This document shows positions 1 to 10,089 of a DNA stretch of 64,000 bases, in pieces. The stretch comes from Aphelenchoides besseyi (taxonomy: Eukaryota; Nematoda; Chromadorea; Rhabditida; Aphelenchoididae). Made by a program: the position numbers and the translations under genes. Under the pieces are notes generated by a model. It was given only the letters and a program-made list of their open reading frames with translations. It did no database searches and was not told the DNA's origin. The stretch covers positions 4,712,001 through 4,776,000 of the forward strand of contig JAMPIQ010000002.1 of assembly GCA_024699855.1 (NCBI GenBank). The letters run 5' to 3'. Position 1 is the first letter of the stretch; each line of letters starts with the position of its first letter.

Positions 1-118
1 TCAATTTTCGTTTTAAGTCCTAATGGGTAAACACAAATAATTACTATGTACAGGGGGAAATAAATAAGACTACCCGTGAGTTGGCCTAAAAATGCTGAAT
101 CAGCGGCCACTGAAGGGT

Positions 119-880
119 TCATTCAACGTTTGCGGTGTAGTTCTCTTTGTAGCCTCGTGATTGTTTCAATTCGGCGGTCAACTCGACAGAACAATCGCAA
201 CAGATAGTGCAAACCATTCCAACTGGATAGCCTTTTCCATTCGTGCATCCATTCAATGGGACAAATGTTTGATGGCACTGAGAGTTTGAGGAAGCAAGCT
301 CGGAGGTTTGTTGGATCATGAAGTCTTCGTCATTTGCCATCGGTCCGTCACAGCCGATCATTCGACAGTTTGGTTTTTGGACCTAAAAAAATGATCTTAT
401 GTTTTTACTAAATTTACAAACCTTTGAAAGATCGGCACCTTCGAGAAAGTACGCGGCGGGATTGATGATCGGACGACCGTTTTCCGAAGTTGTGGTTTGT
501 TGGTTCAAGTTTGTTCGAAAACTACCAGTAAACTTCGGAACAACACCAATGGGCTTGAAATCAGACGAATCGGTAGTTTGTTCTTGCGTGTTCTCGGGTG
601 CATTGACTACAAACATGTCGGAGGTTTTTGGAATTTCCGCTTCGGTTGCTTTCGGTCCACCATAGCCATCCAGTTGTCCCGCATCGATTTCGGCACTCGA
701 TACGATCGCCAAGTCGGTTTTAACTGCGTGATTAGAAACAACCGGCAGATCGTAAAGATTGAACGGACGATACACAGCGTGTCCATTCAAAAGTTTCGTA
801 GAATCGGCGTTTGGAATCGATGGTGCGGCGTCGGTGGAAAGAAAGAAGAAGATCAGAATTGAAGTTGTGGCGAGATACAT
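119..880 (-). CDS. Secreted nematode protein with cysteine-rich C-terminus
   Basis: Two exons, 880-422 and 382-119, joined across a 39-nt intron, give a 240-residue protein. I start at the ATG at 880 because it opens directly into a signal peptide (MYLATTSILIFFFLSTDA). The reading frame runs further upstream without an ATG, and a TTTCAG just upstream could be a cis- or trans-splice acceptor. The middle is polar and low in motifs. The last 85 residues hold about nine cysteines, including the run CTICCDC. I do not recognise the family. The signal peptide and cysteine pattern suggest an extracellular disulfide-bonded protein; the function is unknown. Confidence 0.65.
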
Positions 881-1565
881 GACAATGATCAGGACCCGTT
901 TGTGTGAAGAGCGTGAAAATAGAATCTGAAATGAACGAATCAAACTCAAGTATCAGAACTCGAATCATCAGGTCAACACGAAAGCAAACGGTCAAGAAGG
1001 AATCTGAAATCGAAGCCGCGAGTTTCAGCTTTTATATTCGATTGGGTTGTTTACGCGTTTTTTGGGCGCCATTTACAATTCGTTGGGTTTGACCATTTCG
1101 GAACGGTGGGCGCGGCAATCACAATTTGGGCGGGGATTCTCGACTGGAAACTCACTCATTTTTTACATTTTTCCGCGGCTCTTTTTCCCGTCTTGTCGTT
1201 GATGTTTTACAACGCGCGGCTTCCAAAGGAAGATCGTATACTTCGAAGAATGTCGTGAATTCGGAGTACAAGTGCACTCAAGTGATACGGTTTCGTGAGT
1301 GAGCTTGTCGATCTTCGGACACTTGACTGAACACATTTGTCAGTAGATAGGAATGATAATCAAAGAAACCGTTCGAACCGACCACGCCCGTTGTTTATAC
1401 GTCAAGAGTTCTTTACGTCATTCATCTCCAAACAATCGACGACAAGCCTGTGAGAAAAGTTCGTGGCGCCGTTCTTGTGAGCATCATCTATCATTTGTAT
1501 TCTTTTTTCAATCACACCTAATTTAATTGAAATGTTCATCGTAAGATCTCGATCACAAATGTGCG
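881..1565. other. Intergenic stretch upstream of the secreted protein
   Basis: No open frame here has convincing splice sites or a recognisable domain. It probably holds the promoter of the minus-strand secreted gene and perhaps the 5' end of the plus-strand ALS2-like gene. CpG-rich runs and T-runs (for example around 1010-1200) are of the kind seen upstream of several genes in this window. Confidence 0.4.
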
Positions 1566-2256
1566 CAATTGAATGGCGGCGACAATTCGGTTTGCGCATC
1601 AACTTCCCTGTTGAGTATTTTGAATTCGTCGAAATCGAATCTCGCTAATGAGGAAGTCGACTGCCAAACGATCCGAGTTCTCGGGTTGTCCGAACCGGTT
1701 TGTTGTTATGACTGTCTAAGTGATCGGCTAACCGTTTCAAACATCATAGTGATCGGTTGGGGTGGAAGTAAACAACAAGAACTGTTTTGGTTCTCGATCG
1801 TCAACATTTGACCACGTATTGTTCACCGCTTCAATGACACACAGCCATCAATAATATTACGGTCAAAATGGACAAAACGATCGAACGCAAAAATGCGAGG
1901 AACTTGTGATTGATGAGCATCACGGAGGAATGTTGACAGTCGAAGGTATTCGTTCCTTCTAGCGCACAGTTTAAACTGCGAAAGTATTTGGTCCGATGGC
2001 GCGTTCGATCGCAAATTTTTTAAGTCATTGTCCGGCGAACAGAAAGTTTTCCATTTGAGTGAACGTTTAATTGAATCAAACGGAGATTACGGCGCCACAC
2101 GGGCGAAGTGACAAACCGCTCTATTTTCGGCGGTTCGTAGTTCACGAATTCCACACCCGATTTGTGGGATCCAGTCGACGTTCTGCAAACTGCAAATCAC
2201 GTTAATAAAAACAATTGAAAGCTTAAAACAAACTTACAACACGACGTGTATTTCAG
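1566..2256 (+). other. Exon-like stretches upstream of the ALS2-type gene
   Basis: Short open plus-strand stretches read like protein but cannot be joined confidently: about 1620-1810 (with VIGWGG), about 1855-1945 (YYGQNGQND then CEELVIDEHHGG) and about 1985-2110 (SDGAFDRKFF then HLSERLIESNGD). ALS2 proteins carry an N-terminal RCC1-like propeller built from GW-G-type repeats, so these could be its remains. I see no clean donor/acceptor pairs, and ALS2CL proteins lack this domain altogether. Coding status is uncertain. Confidence 0.25.
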
Positions 2257-5200
2257 ACCGAAAACCGACCGGCGACCTTTTGGCGTCGACTAGAAAACGA
2301 TGTGAATCGAGCGGAAAAGTGGGCCAAATTGACATCGAAGAATCTAAAGACATATCCACGCGAGTCAACCGACAGTCTGCTTGCCGGTTTTGTTGAGGAA
2401 CCAGAATGTCGGATCAATCGTATATCGCCGTCTTCGCTGGTCATTCGACAGTTCCTGGGCAAGTCACACACTTTGCTGTTGGTGTGGACTCGTTCGATCG
2501 ATGTGATACAGAAAAGTACGGTCACCAAGTTGGGATATCAGTTGCTACGTATTCAACGAGACAACGATAAGAATCCAAACTTTCTAAATCTTGCCGATCC
2601 AGAAACTTCGTTCGAGATCGAGTTCTCAAGTACCGAATCAGCGGTAATCTTTTCATTCTAGCCGAAATAAACTCGTTTTTCAGTCATCATTCTTGGAGCT
2701 CATTAACCGAGCATGGAGCTACTGGCGTACGCGTGCAAATTTTGCCAACAGTCCTATCGATTTTGTTCCTCAGACGCCGGTATTCGAATCTAGAGTTCGT
2801 TACGGTCGTTTTCGCTTTTCGCCTCTTCATTCACGTTTTGCCAACTGCGAATATGATGGTCAATGGTTGGACTTGCAACCACACGGACGGTATAATATTG
2901 AGCACATATGAAATCGAAAATATTCTGTAGGGGTTTCATCAAATATCCGGATGGACGACAATATCGTGGGCGATTTATACGCGGCGAAATCGACGGCCTG
3001 GGCGAAATGACTATGAAATCGGATGGCAGTTCTTCAATTGACATCTCGACTTCTCAATCGGCTTCTTTGGTCAACAGCATTTTCTATTCTCATCTGAAAG
3101 ATGTGACTGATTCGTGTGTTTGGCTGAAAGGGCGATTCAAATCCGGAAAACTGAATGGCCTTGGAACAGCAATGTAATCACAAACAATCTATAAGTTTAA
3201 CTGGTTTGTTTTAGGTTTTTAAACGGTGATACTTATGAAGGCTACTGGGCTAATGGTCTAATGAATGGGCACGGAGTTTATCGATCAAAAGACGATCATA
3301 ATGTTTATGTCGGTGGATGGAAAGGTAAGTGAATCCAGCATCCCGATCACAACTTGATTTTTGCAGATGGAGCAAAACATGGATACGGAGTGTTGTCATC
3401 GAACCGTGAAAGGTATATGGGCGAATGGAGTGATAACAAGCAAAATGGACAAGGAGCAATCATCACAATCGATGGTGTTTATCACGAAGGAGTATTTGAG
3501 AATACAAAATTTATTGTAATACCCTTACTTTCTACCTTTGTTCATTCGTACTTACAGAATGGTCGAGTTGTGTTCGAGACGATAACATCAATCTACGATC
3601 CAAATTCGATCGTCACATACGAAGGCAAATTTGATGGTCTGGGAGTCGCATCGGGAAAAGGTAAATCGTATGAGAATCAACTAATAAGATGTTTAGGAGC
3701 ATTGTATCTCAATCGTCGTGATTCGATTGTTGGAACAATGCACGGAAGAATTTTGAGTGATGAGTTGTCAATCACAAACGCCACCTACAAACACGATTTC
3801 ACTGAAACAAACGAAGAACAGTAAGATATACCGTTTTAGAACAATTTTAAATGAATGTCTTCTAGAGATTTTATCATGACTGGTGGACCAATTCGAGGAA
3901 GTTGGATGGTCGATGAAAAGCACAAGTGGATCGAACTTTTTGTTCATTTTCTTGAAGATCTCAAGGTTTCGCCAAGCGATTTTTTCGAAGTCATAAACTC
4001 AAAAGAAACGGTTTCTTTCGAATTGGCTGAACGAACTTGGAATCATTTGGCTGCTTCAATTTCGAAGATAAAGCAACAAAAAAAGTGATTCTAAGAATCA
4101 GAATCACAAGCTTAATGAACGCTTTTAGAGTGTCGTTCGATGATCGTTTGGAGCGTGTACCAAACTACAAAGCCGATTTTTCGCCCAGCTATTATGCAAG
4201 TGTAGTCGAATATTGGGATCTGGTTAGTTTGCTTTGATGTTTGTATTTTGATGAAATTTTAGTGTGCTGTCAACGAACATCATCCCTTACATCGTCTAAT
4301 ACGTGGTGTTGTTGAATTGTTTTGCTCATCCTATTGCTCTGTTGGCACGCATGTGAGTATGTACGATGCAGCAGTTCTCGAGTTACGCGAACTTTTGGCT
4401 CGTTGTTATGCAGTTGCAAGGTTTGAGTTACATTGAGACTTTGGATAATCTAAGATTTGAAGAATTTTGTTTGTCAACTTACCACCAGTTAGTGAAATGT
4501 TCACTTTAGTGCCAAATAGTCCAGATTTTCATCACGATGATGCATCTGACAATTCCACGGACACCGCTGAAACGTTGTCTATTGCATCGCTTGAAGAACT
4601 CAGCAATCGACCTTCTACTTCGAATTCGAGTCCCGTACGTGCAAAAGTCCGATCAAATTTCTCATCAACAGGTTCTACAAATTCGTCAACAGCGGTCTTA
4701 GGAACACCGTGTTGCGATTTTTTAATCAACGTCTTATTTCGCGATCTCTATGCCGATCTTTTTACCGTGTATTCGGAACGATGTCAAGCTGCTGACAAAC
4801 GTTATTGGGATCGTGTTCTTCAGCTAAACTCGCACACTGACGCCCAACTGTTACGATATTTCGATGTCAAAGGGTAAGTAACTGATTGGTTGTCAATTTG
4901 CTTATAGACTCGTCGTTCTAGGGATCTTTGGCCGGCGGATTTCGAAAACACTCGTGAATTGGACACTTTCACTGTGAGTTGCCAGCTTGAGCTGTTATAT
5001 GAAAGCAGTTCTCAGGTTCGAATTAGTGCCCGCAACAAGTTCTACAACAACGCCGTCACACAGTTTCAGCGAATAAGCGGAGTCTTCAATCCAACAGATA
5101 AACTAGCGATTTTGGTGGAAACTTTTTCGGAAATTACGAGCGTAAGTTGAAGACAGTGATTACCAACTTGATTGTTGTTTAGTGCACAGCGAAATTCGCA

Positions 5201-5419
5201 AACGTCGGCGAACATTACTCGATGAATTTGGACGATCTCTTCGGCCCGTTTCTGTACGTTGTGGCACGTTCCCAAGTTCAGCATCTGGGCGCCGAGATAC
5301 GATATATGTCCGATTTCTGTCGACACGTCGATTCGTCCAGCGAACTTGCCTACATGTTCACGATTCTCGAGACCGGTTACGTTCAAATCTGCAAAGAAGC
5401 CTCAAAGATTCATCCTTGA
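2257..5419 (+). CDS. ALS2/ALS2CL-type Rab5 guanine nucleotide exchange factor (5' end uncertain)
   Basis: About 12 exons encode roughly 900 residues. Order: a PH-like segment (2257-2750), a block of MORN repeats (about 2830-3500, e.g. GFIKYPDGRQYRGRFIRG, YEGYWANGLMNGHGVY, YMGEWSDNKQNGQG), a linker with a serine-rich insert (about 4500-4700), then a C-terminal VPS9 domain with HLGAEIRYMSDFCRH and FTILETGYVQI close to the stop. PH, MORN and VPS9 in this order is the ALS2/ALS2CL arrangement; the family activates Rab5 on early endosomes. Clear introns include 2644-2683, 2890-2930, 3174-3214 and 3325-3366. The first exon here starts at an acceptor, so the N-terminus lies upstream and was not found. 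It may be an ALS2CL-like short form or a full ALS2. Confidence 0.85.
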
Positions 5420-5893
5420 CTTTCATTCGTTTAATGAGCTTAATTTATTTATCATTGTCAGGTATAAACGAGACCATTTGTCTTTTGAGATAGTGAGCTG
5501 AGAGCTACGGGAGTTCTTCGAATTCCGACGGTTTCGTTCAAATCGGTGCAAATCGGAAAAATGGAAAGCGGACGGCGCGATTTGGAACGCAGCCGATCGA
5601 TTGAAATCCGAAGAGTCGGAGATCAAAATGCGATGGATTTCGCCGTCCACCAGTCGCGCGGTTTGTTTGCCGCTTCTTCGTCGTTGTCGCATTTCTGCGG
5701 GATGAGCGTCGTTGTGCACATTCGAATGGCTCACTTCCACGATTTGCGCCAATCGATCGCCAGACGCGCCGTCGATGAGCACAGACGTCGTGGCCTTTGT
5801 GTTTTTACGACTACGTGCTGAACCTTACCGTGTACATTTGCGTCGTAATCGAACGTGACTTTGCAGTCGATATCCTTTGGACGTCGAGGTCCG
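5420..5893. other. Intergenic stretch, CpG-rich
   Basis: Open frames of about 90-120 codons exist on both strands, but none has a domain, good splice sites or a supported start. It is probably 3' UTR of the ALS2-type gene plus the promoter of the next gene. Confidence 0.4.
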
Positions 5894-7463
5894 ATGTCGT
5901 TCGAACTTGCGAACTGTTCAATTCGAGTGCTCGTCGTCTTTGCGATCATTTTCTCGGTGGTAGACGCGCGGAAAGCAGCCGAATCAGATGAACTCTACAT
6001 TTTGCTCGAAGATGCGAGTTTGTTCTCATGTCGTGGTGGTGAGAAGCAATCGAAAGACAAAAGATTCCGTTGAGTTTCAGTAAAAAATGAAATCAAAATT
6101 GCGGAAGAAGACGTGGTTGTGGTCAATGAAAAGGGCAACAGAGTTCATTTCATTAAGGCTCCAGGTAACTCACTAGTTTTTATTGGGAAGATATTTTGTT
6201 GACCAGTTAATGGCTAAACAACGGAATCATTTGAACAGCGATATCACTGATAGTTTTTAGGCAACTACTCAATGCATTTTCGTCGAATCAACGTTCTTAA
6301 CGAATTCAGACATTTAACGGGAGAAATAGGCGTCACACTACAGGTCCCCATTCTTGAGGGCGCTGGAGTTCGTTTTGATGTTCCATACACAATGTAAGTT
6401 GTTTACACAAACAAGAATTGGGGAAGAATGTGAATGAGATCATACTTACTACAGCTTCGTATTAACTTTAAACGATGGCTAACAGAACGTTTCACTTATT
6501 AAGTGCTCGTTTTTAGGATCCCCGAAACCGGATTGTTGAGTCAGCAATGCGACGAATTCAGTGGTATTGTTGAAAGAGACAAGCGACAATATTGGTAATC
6601 TTTAAACGCTTCGACGATTCACAGCGTCCAGTTTTTAGTCGTTATTGCGAATTGTGTAGTTTGAGCGAGCAAATCGAAGCGGGACTTAACAAAGGAGAAC
6701 ATCAGTTTCTTCCCGAATTAGCGAAAGGAGAAGAGCAGGCATTTTCGCCGAAATGTGGACGAATCGGAGCGAACAGCTACGAGTTCAAACGAACAATCAA
6801 CTTACCCGGACGACACGAACTGGAAAGCAAAATTAAACAGAAGATCAGTGGAGTGGATGCTGAAATTCGTAAACGATTGAACAAAGGAGTAAGTGATTTG
6901 AGCATCAGAAGTGTAAAGTTGTTTTTTGTTTTAGCGTGGTCGTTTCCAAGTTTACTTGAATTTGATCAGTGCCAGTCAACCGCCAATTACGCAGAAGAAC
7001 TGGTTCGACGGCTCAGATCAAGTGACTAACGAGTTGTATGGTTGTTTTATTTCTGTTATTTTAGTGTCGTTGTTGTGGTCGAACAGCCGATCCATCATGT
7101 CGAAACGTTCTGAACTTCCTTTATTGTAATGTTGAAGAGTGCAAGAGTGCTTGGGCTCAACAGTGTTTGCACAACTCCGCCCGAATTGTTGCCTGTTACA
7201 CCGCCGAATTCAACTACCAATTGACGACAAATTACGATGAAGTTCTAGAGTTTCTTCGACAAAAACGACTTCCGAATCAAGAAGTCGGAACACCGCGACC
7301 AACCACCGCTCTTCCGATACATCCGATCGCCGAAGATGCGTCAATATCAAGTCGATGTGTCTCTCGAATGTCCGAAAAACAAACGCATCTTCGACGCTAT
7401 TGCACGATCTTCTGGAACGAAAAACTGTGCTGCCCGAATTGTCCCGGCGTAGACGGTTGTTAG
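5894..7463 (+). CDS. Secreted cysteine-rich protein of unknown family
   Basis: Seven exons (5894-6038, 6081-6164, 6261-6393, 6517-6594, 6639-6888, 6935-7021, 7065-7463) give an in-frame 391-residue protein. A signal peptide (VLVVFAIIFSVVDA) follows the first Met. Cysteines cluster in three places: CRYCELC near residue 150, CRCCGRTADPSCRN near residue 260, and CCPNCPGVDGC at the very end. An ENPG-like N-glycosylation site (NYS) lies near residue 80. There is no transmembrane segment or GPI-like tail. I do not recognise the family. Conserved-looking cysteine pairs and a signal peptide argue for a secreted or extracellular-matrix protein. An AATAAA at 7484 lies 20 bp past the stop. Confidence 0.75.
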
Positions 7464-7977
7464 ATTTCGATGTTTATAAGACAAATAAATTATTCAACTA
7501 ACAACTCTTTTAACTTCAGACTCAATAGGTAGACAAACAAAAGTGAGTGAAAAAACTGTCAGCTCGTGGAATACGAATCACAAAGTGTAATTGACGTTCA
7601 TTCAACTGGAGACTCGACAAGAACGCTAAATAATCTCAACTTCAAAAATGACCGTCGTTTGTGGTTTCTTATTGAGAACTTTGTTCCCAGTCGCAAATCA
7701 ATAAGGTTTTTTCGTTTGCTTTCGATTGTTGAGTGAACTCGATGATAATTGCATTTGCTCGAAATTCCATTTTCACTTCTGAGTTCTCTTCAAACCAATT
7801 CTTGAGGTTGCTTGTTATTCGACTTTCGTATCTTAAATTTTCTTTCCATCCACTTGTTCGGAGAGAAACATCATCGTTTTTGAGTTTTCAACGTTTCGCA
7901 GAAAATCGATTACGCGCGATATTCCAGTCGTTTCATTGAACTTGTTTTCAGTATCAAAACCGAATTCCGAATCGAAG
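7464..7977. other. Intergenic region upstream of RBX1
   Basis: Begins with the polyadenylation signal AATAAA (7484-7489) of the preceding gene. The rest is AT-rich with no supported exon. A TTTTCAG about 27 nt before the RBX1 start is a possible trans-splice or 5'-UTR acceptor. Confidence 0.4.
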
Positions 7978-8470
7978 ATGGCCGATGCAACCACAATGGA
8001 AGTTGACGAGCAGGCGATCGGCGGAAAGAAACGCTTTGAGGTATATTGCATCATCAGTTTGAGTCGATTGTTCTGATTTTAGGTGAAGAAATGGAATGCT
8101 GTAGCTTTGTGGTCGTGGGATATTGTGGTTGGTTTGTACGTTCGTTATGTTTGGAGAATATTTTTAGGTTGATACCTGCGCTATTTGTCGTAATCACATT
8201 ATGGATTTGTGCATTGAGTGTCAAGCGAATCAGGTACGTCGGCTCCTTCTCTTCGACTTTTCATCCGAATCATTTCAGGCAACGGCAAACAACGAGGAAT
8301 GCAATGTTGCATGGGGCGTCTGTAATCACGCTTTTCATTTTCATTGCATTTCGCGATGGCTACGTACTCGTCAAGTTTGCCCGTTGGATAATCGCGAGTG
8401 GGAATTTCAACGGTTGGTTCATGGAAGTTTTCGTGTTCTAATCTTGTGCTTTTTCAGTTATGGACATTAA
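7978..8470 (+). CDS. rbx-1: RING-box protein 1 (RBX1/ROC1), cullin-RING E3 ligase subunit
   Basis: Five exons: 7978-8040, 8083-8127, 8168-8233, 8279-8412, 8458-8470. The last codes only for the tail YGH. The protein is about 106 residues, the usual family size. It has the cullin-binding strand ([17 protein letters not shown]) followed by the RING-H2 domain: [16 protein letters not shown], then [20 protein letters not shown] and [10 protein letters not shown]. All zinc ligands are present, including the histidines of the H2 core. RBX1 recruits the E2 enzyme to cullin-RING ubiquitin ligases in nucleus and cytosol. The identification is near certain because this is one of the most conserved eukaryotic proteins. 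Confidence 0.97.
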
Positions 8471-10089
8471 ACTATTGACCTTATCTATCATTTGTTTTTC
8501 TGTATAAGCTAGTTTTTGGGGAACATAAACAAATTGTCGACAAATTTGATTGCGAATATTAAATGTATGGTCAGCATTGTGTATGGTGTTCAATTTTACG
8601 CTTTCGAGAGTCACATTTTAATGTGTGTATTGTTCTTCGTAACGGCAGCACCGTTTTAAACCGCTCGTTTGACGGACAGACGGGAAGTGAAGTCCGCTCT
8701 TCATAGTCGAAATGGAAAAGTAGCAAAAGGCCATTTAGGATTTCTGCCAAAAGGCGCAAAACATGTGCGGAAGTCGATGGCCGAGTGACGACCGGATTCG
8801 TTCGGTCCCTTTTCCGCATTGACTTAACAGAACGCCCTCTGAGAACGGGGATGTCAAGAAGTGAGACCTGGATGGTCGAAATCCTTTTATTCTCGTAGAC
8901 ATTCATCATACGTTCGGATCTATGGCTGTTCGTCGTCGTCGCTCAGCAATTTCTTCGTACTTAAAACGTTTGACTGAGCAACATGGTGGCTAGTGGGAAT
9001 GACGTCGTTGCAAATGAGCGTCAACACTCCTCCGCATTTCAAGTTGCAAACATCTCATATGAATCGTGTTGAACAAGCGAGAAATGTGTGCAATTACACG
9101 CCCATTCGAACTTGATTTCGGTTATCGGCGAGTCCCAAGCGACTGAAAAGCGGGGCGGTCGAGTTAATTTCCGAAAATGCTCCAAGACCCATTGCTCACT
9201 TCGCTTTCTTTGCCGACCCAGCAGCCAGTTAATTCCCCGTCTGATTCCAACGACACTGATTTCGCATTCTCATTTCGTTGGCTGTTGATGTTCCCGCGCT
9301 GTCGTCTACGAAGAGAACGTGAAGGCCACGGTCGTGGTGGCCACCGGTCGTCCGTACTTTACAATTGTTGAAGTGAAAATCGATTTTTCCCGCCAAAAAA
9401 CGCAACGTTTTCTATTGTGCCAACGGTGGAGGTTTTGCAAGCGGACGTTTTTGTTTGAAGTTTCAAAAAGGACGACTGCTCGTAGGAGTGAAAAAAGCGT
9501 GCCGTGAATTCCTCTCATCTGCGGCCCTTTCACACGACTGCGCGTCCATTTCATGACTTCTCGACCGTCTCAATTGTTCGTTTTTGCTTCTTTTCAACTT
9601 TCCATCGAACTGCGTTCTTAATCTCGTCGTCCGCGGTTCTGATGCTCGCGACGTTGTTAGTCACGGGCACATTCGCACTCCGAGTTATGCAAATTGGGTA
9701 TGATCGTTCGGACGTCGCGTTGCAATTCGCAAAAATGCGGAAATGTCCCCCCAAGGCCTTCTCGCAGGCGTCTTCATTCGCCGCGTTTTGGTTTGTTCGT
9801 CGTGTTCGAGACTTCGCTGCGTCTTTGCCCCAACGGAGAGTCTCGAAATGGCAAAAGTGAGCGGCATGAAATTTCGCCGTCTGAACCGTGTTGTGGCAAA
9901 ATTCGAGCGTTCCGCGTCAATTCCACGGCACACGCTCAAAATTTACCGTTGACGTCAAAGCTTCCACTCGTTGTTTTGGACACCACCGAGATCTCTAATC
10001 GTGTCGTGAACAACCTGCTTCTTTCAGTTTCCCACTTTTCAGGACTGGGTCTTAATTCGAGTTGTTGAATCCGTCGATCGACAGTCGCA
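8471..10089. other. 1.6-kb gene-free region, likely SNAP-25 upstream region
   Basis: Many overlapping frames of 60-120 codons on both strands reflect a local lack of stop codons rather than genes; none shows a domain or coherent splicing. The right half (9000-10080) is CpG-rich with spaced A/T runs. It most likely holds the promoter of SNAP-25. Confidence 0.4.

Noticed and set aside
5731..5949. Minus-strand frame with VTFDYDAN, resembling the Hsp70 substrate-domain motif VTFDIDAN.
   Set aside because: The flanking sequence does not continue as Hsp70 in any frame, and the same DNA on the plus strand is the well-spliced signal-peptide exon of the secreted protein.
9504..10068. Series of 80-124 codon ORFs upstream of SNAP-25.
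   Set aside because: Frames are open on both strands at once and none has a domain or join to SNAP-25.
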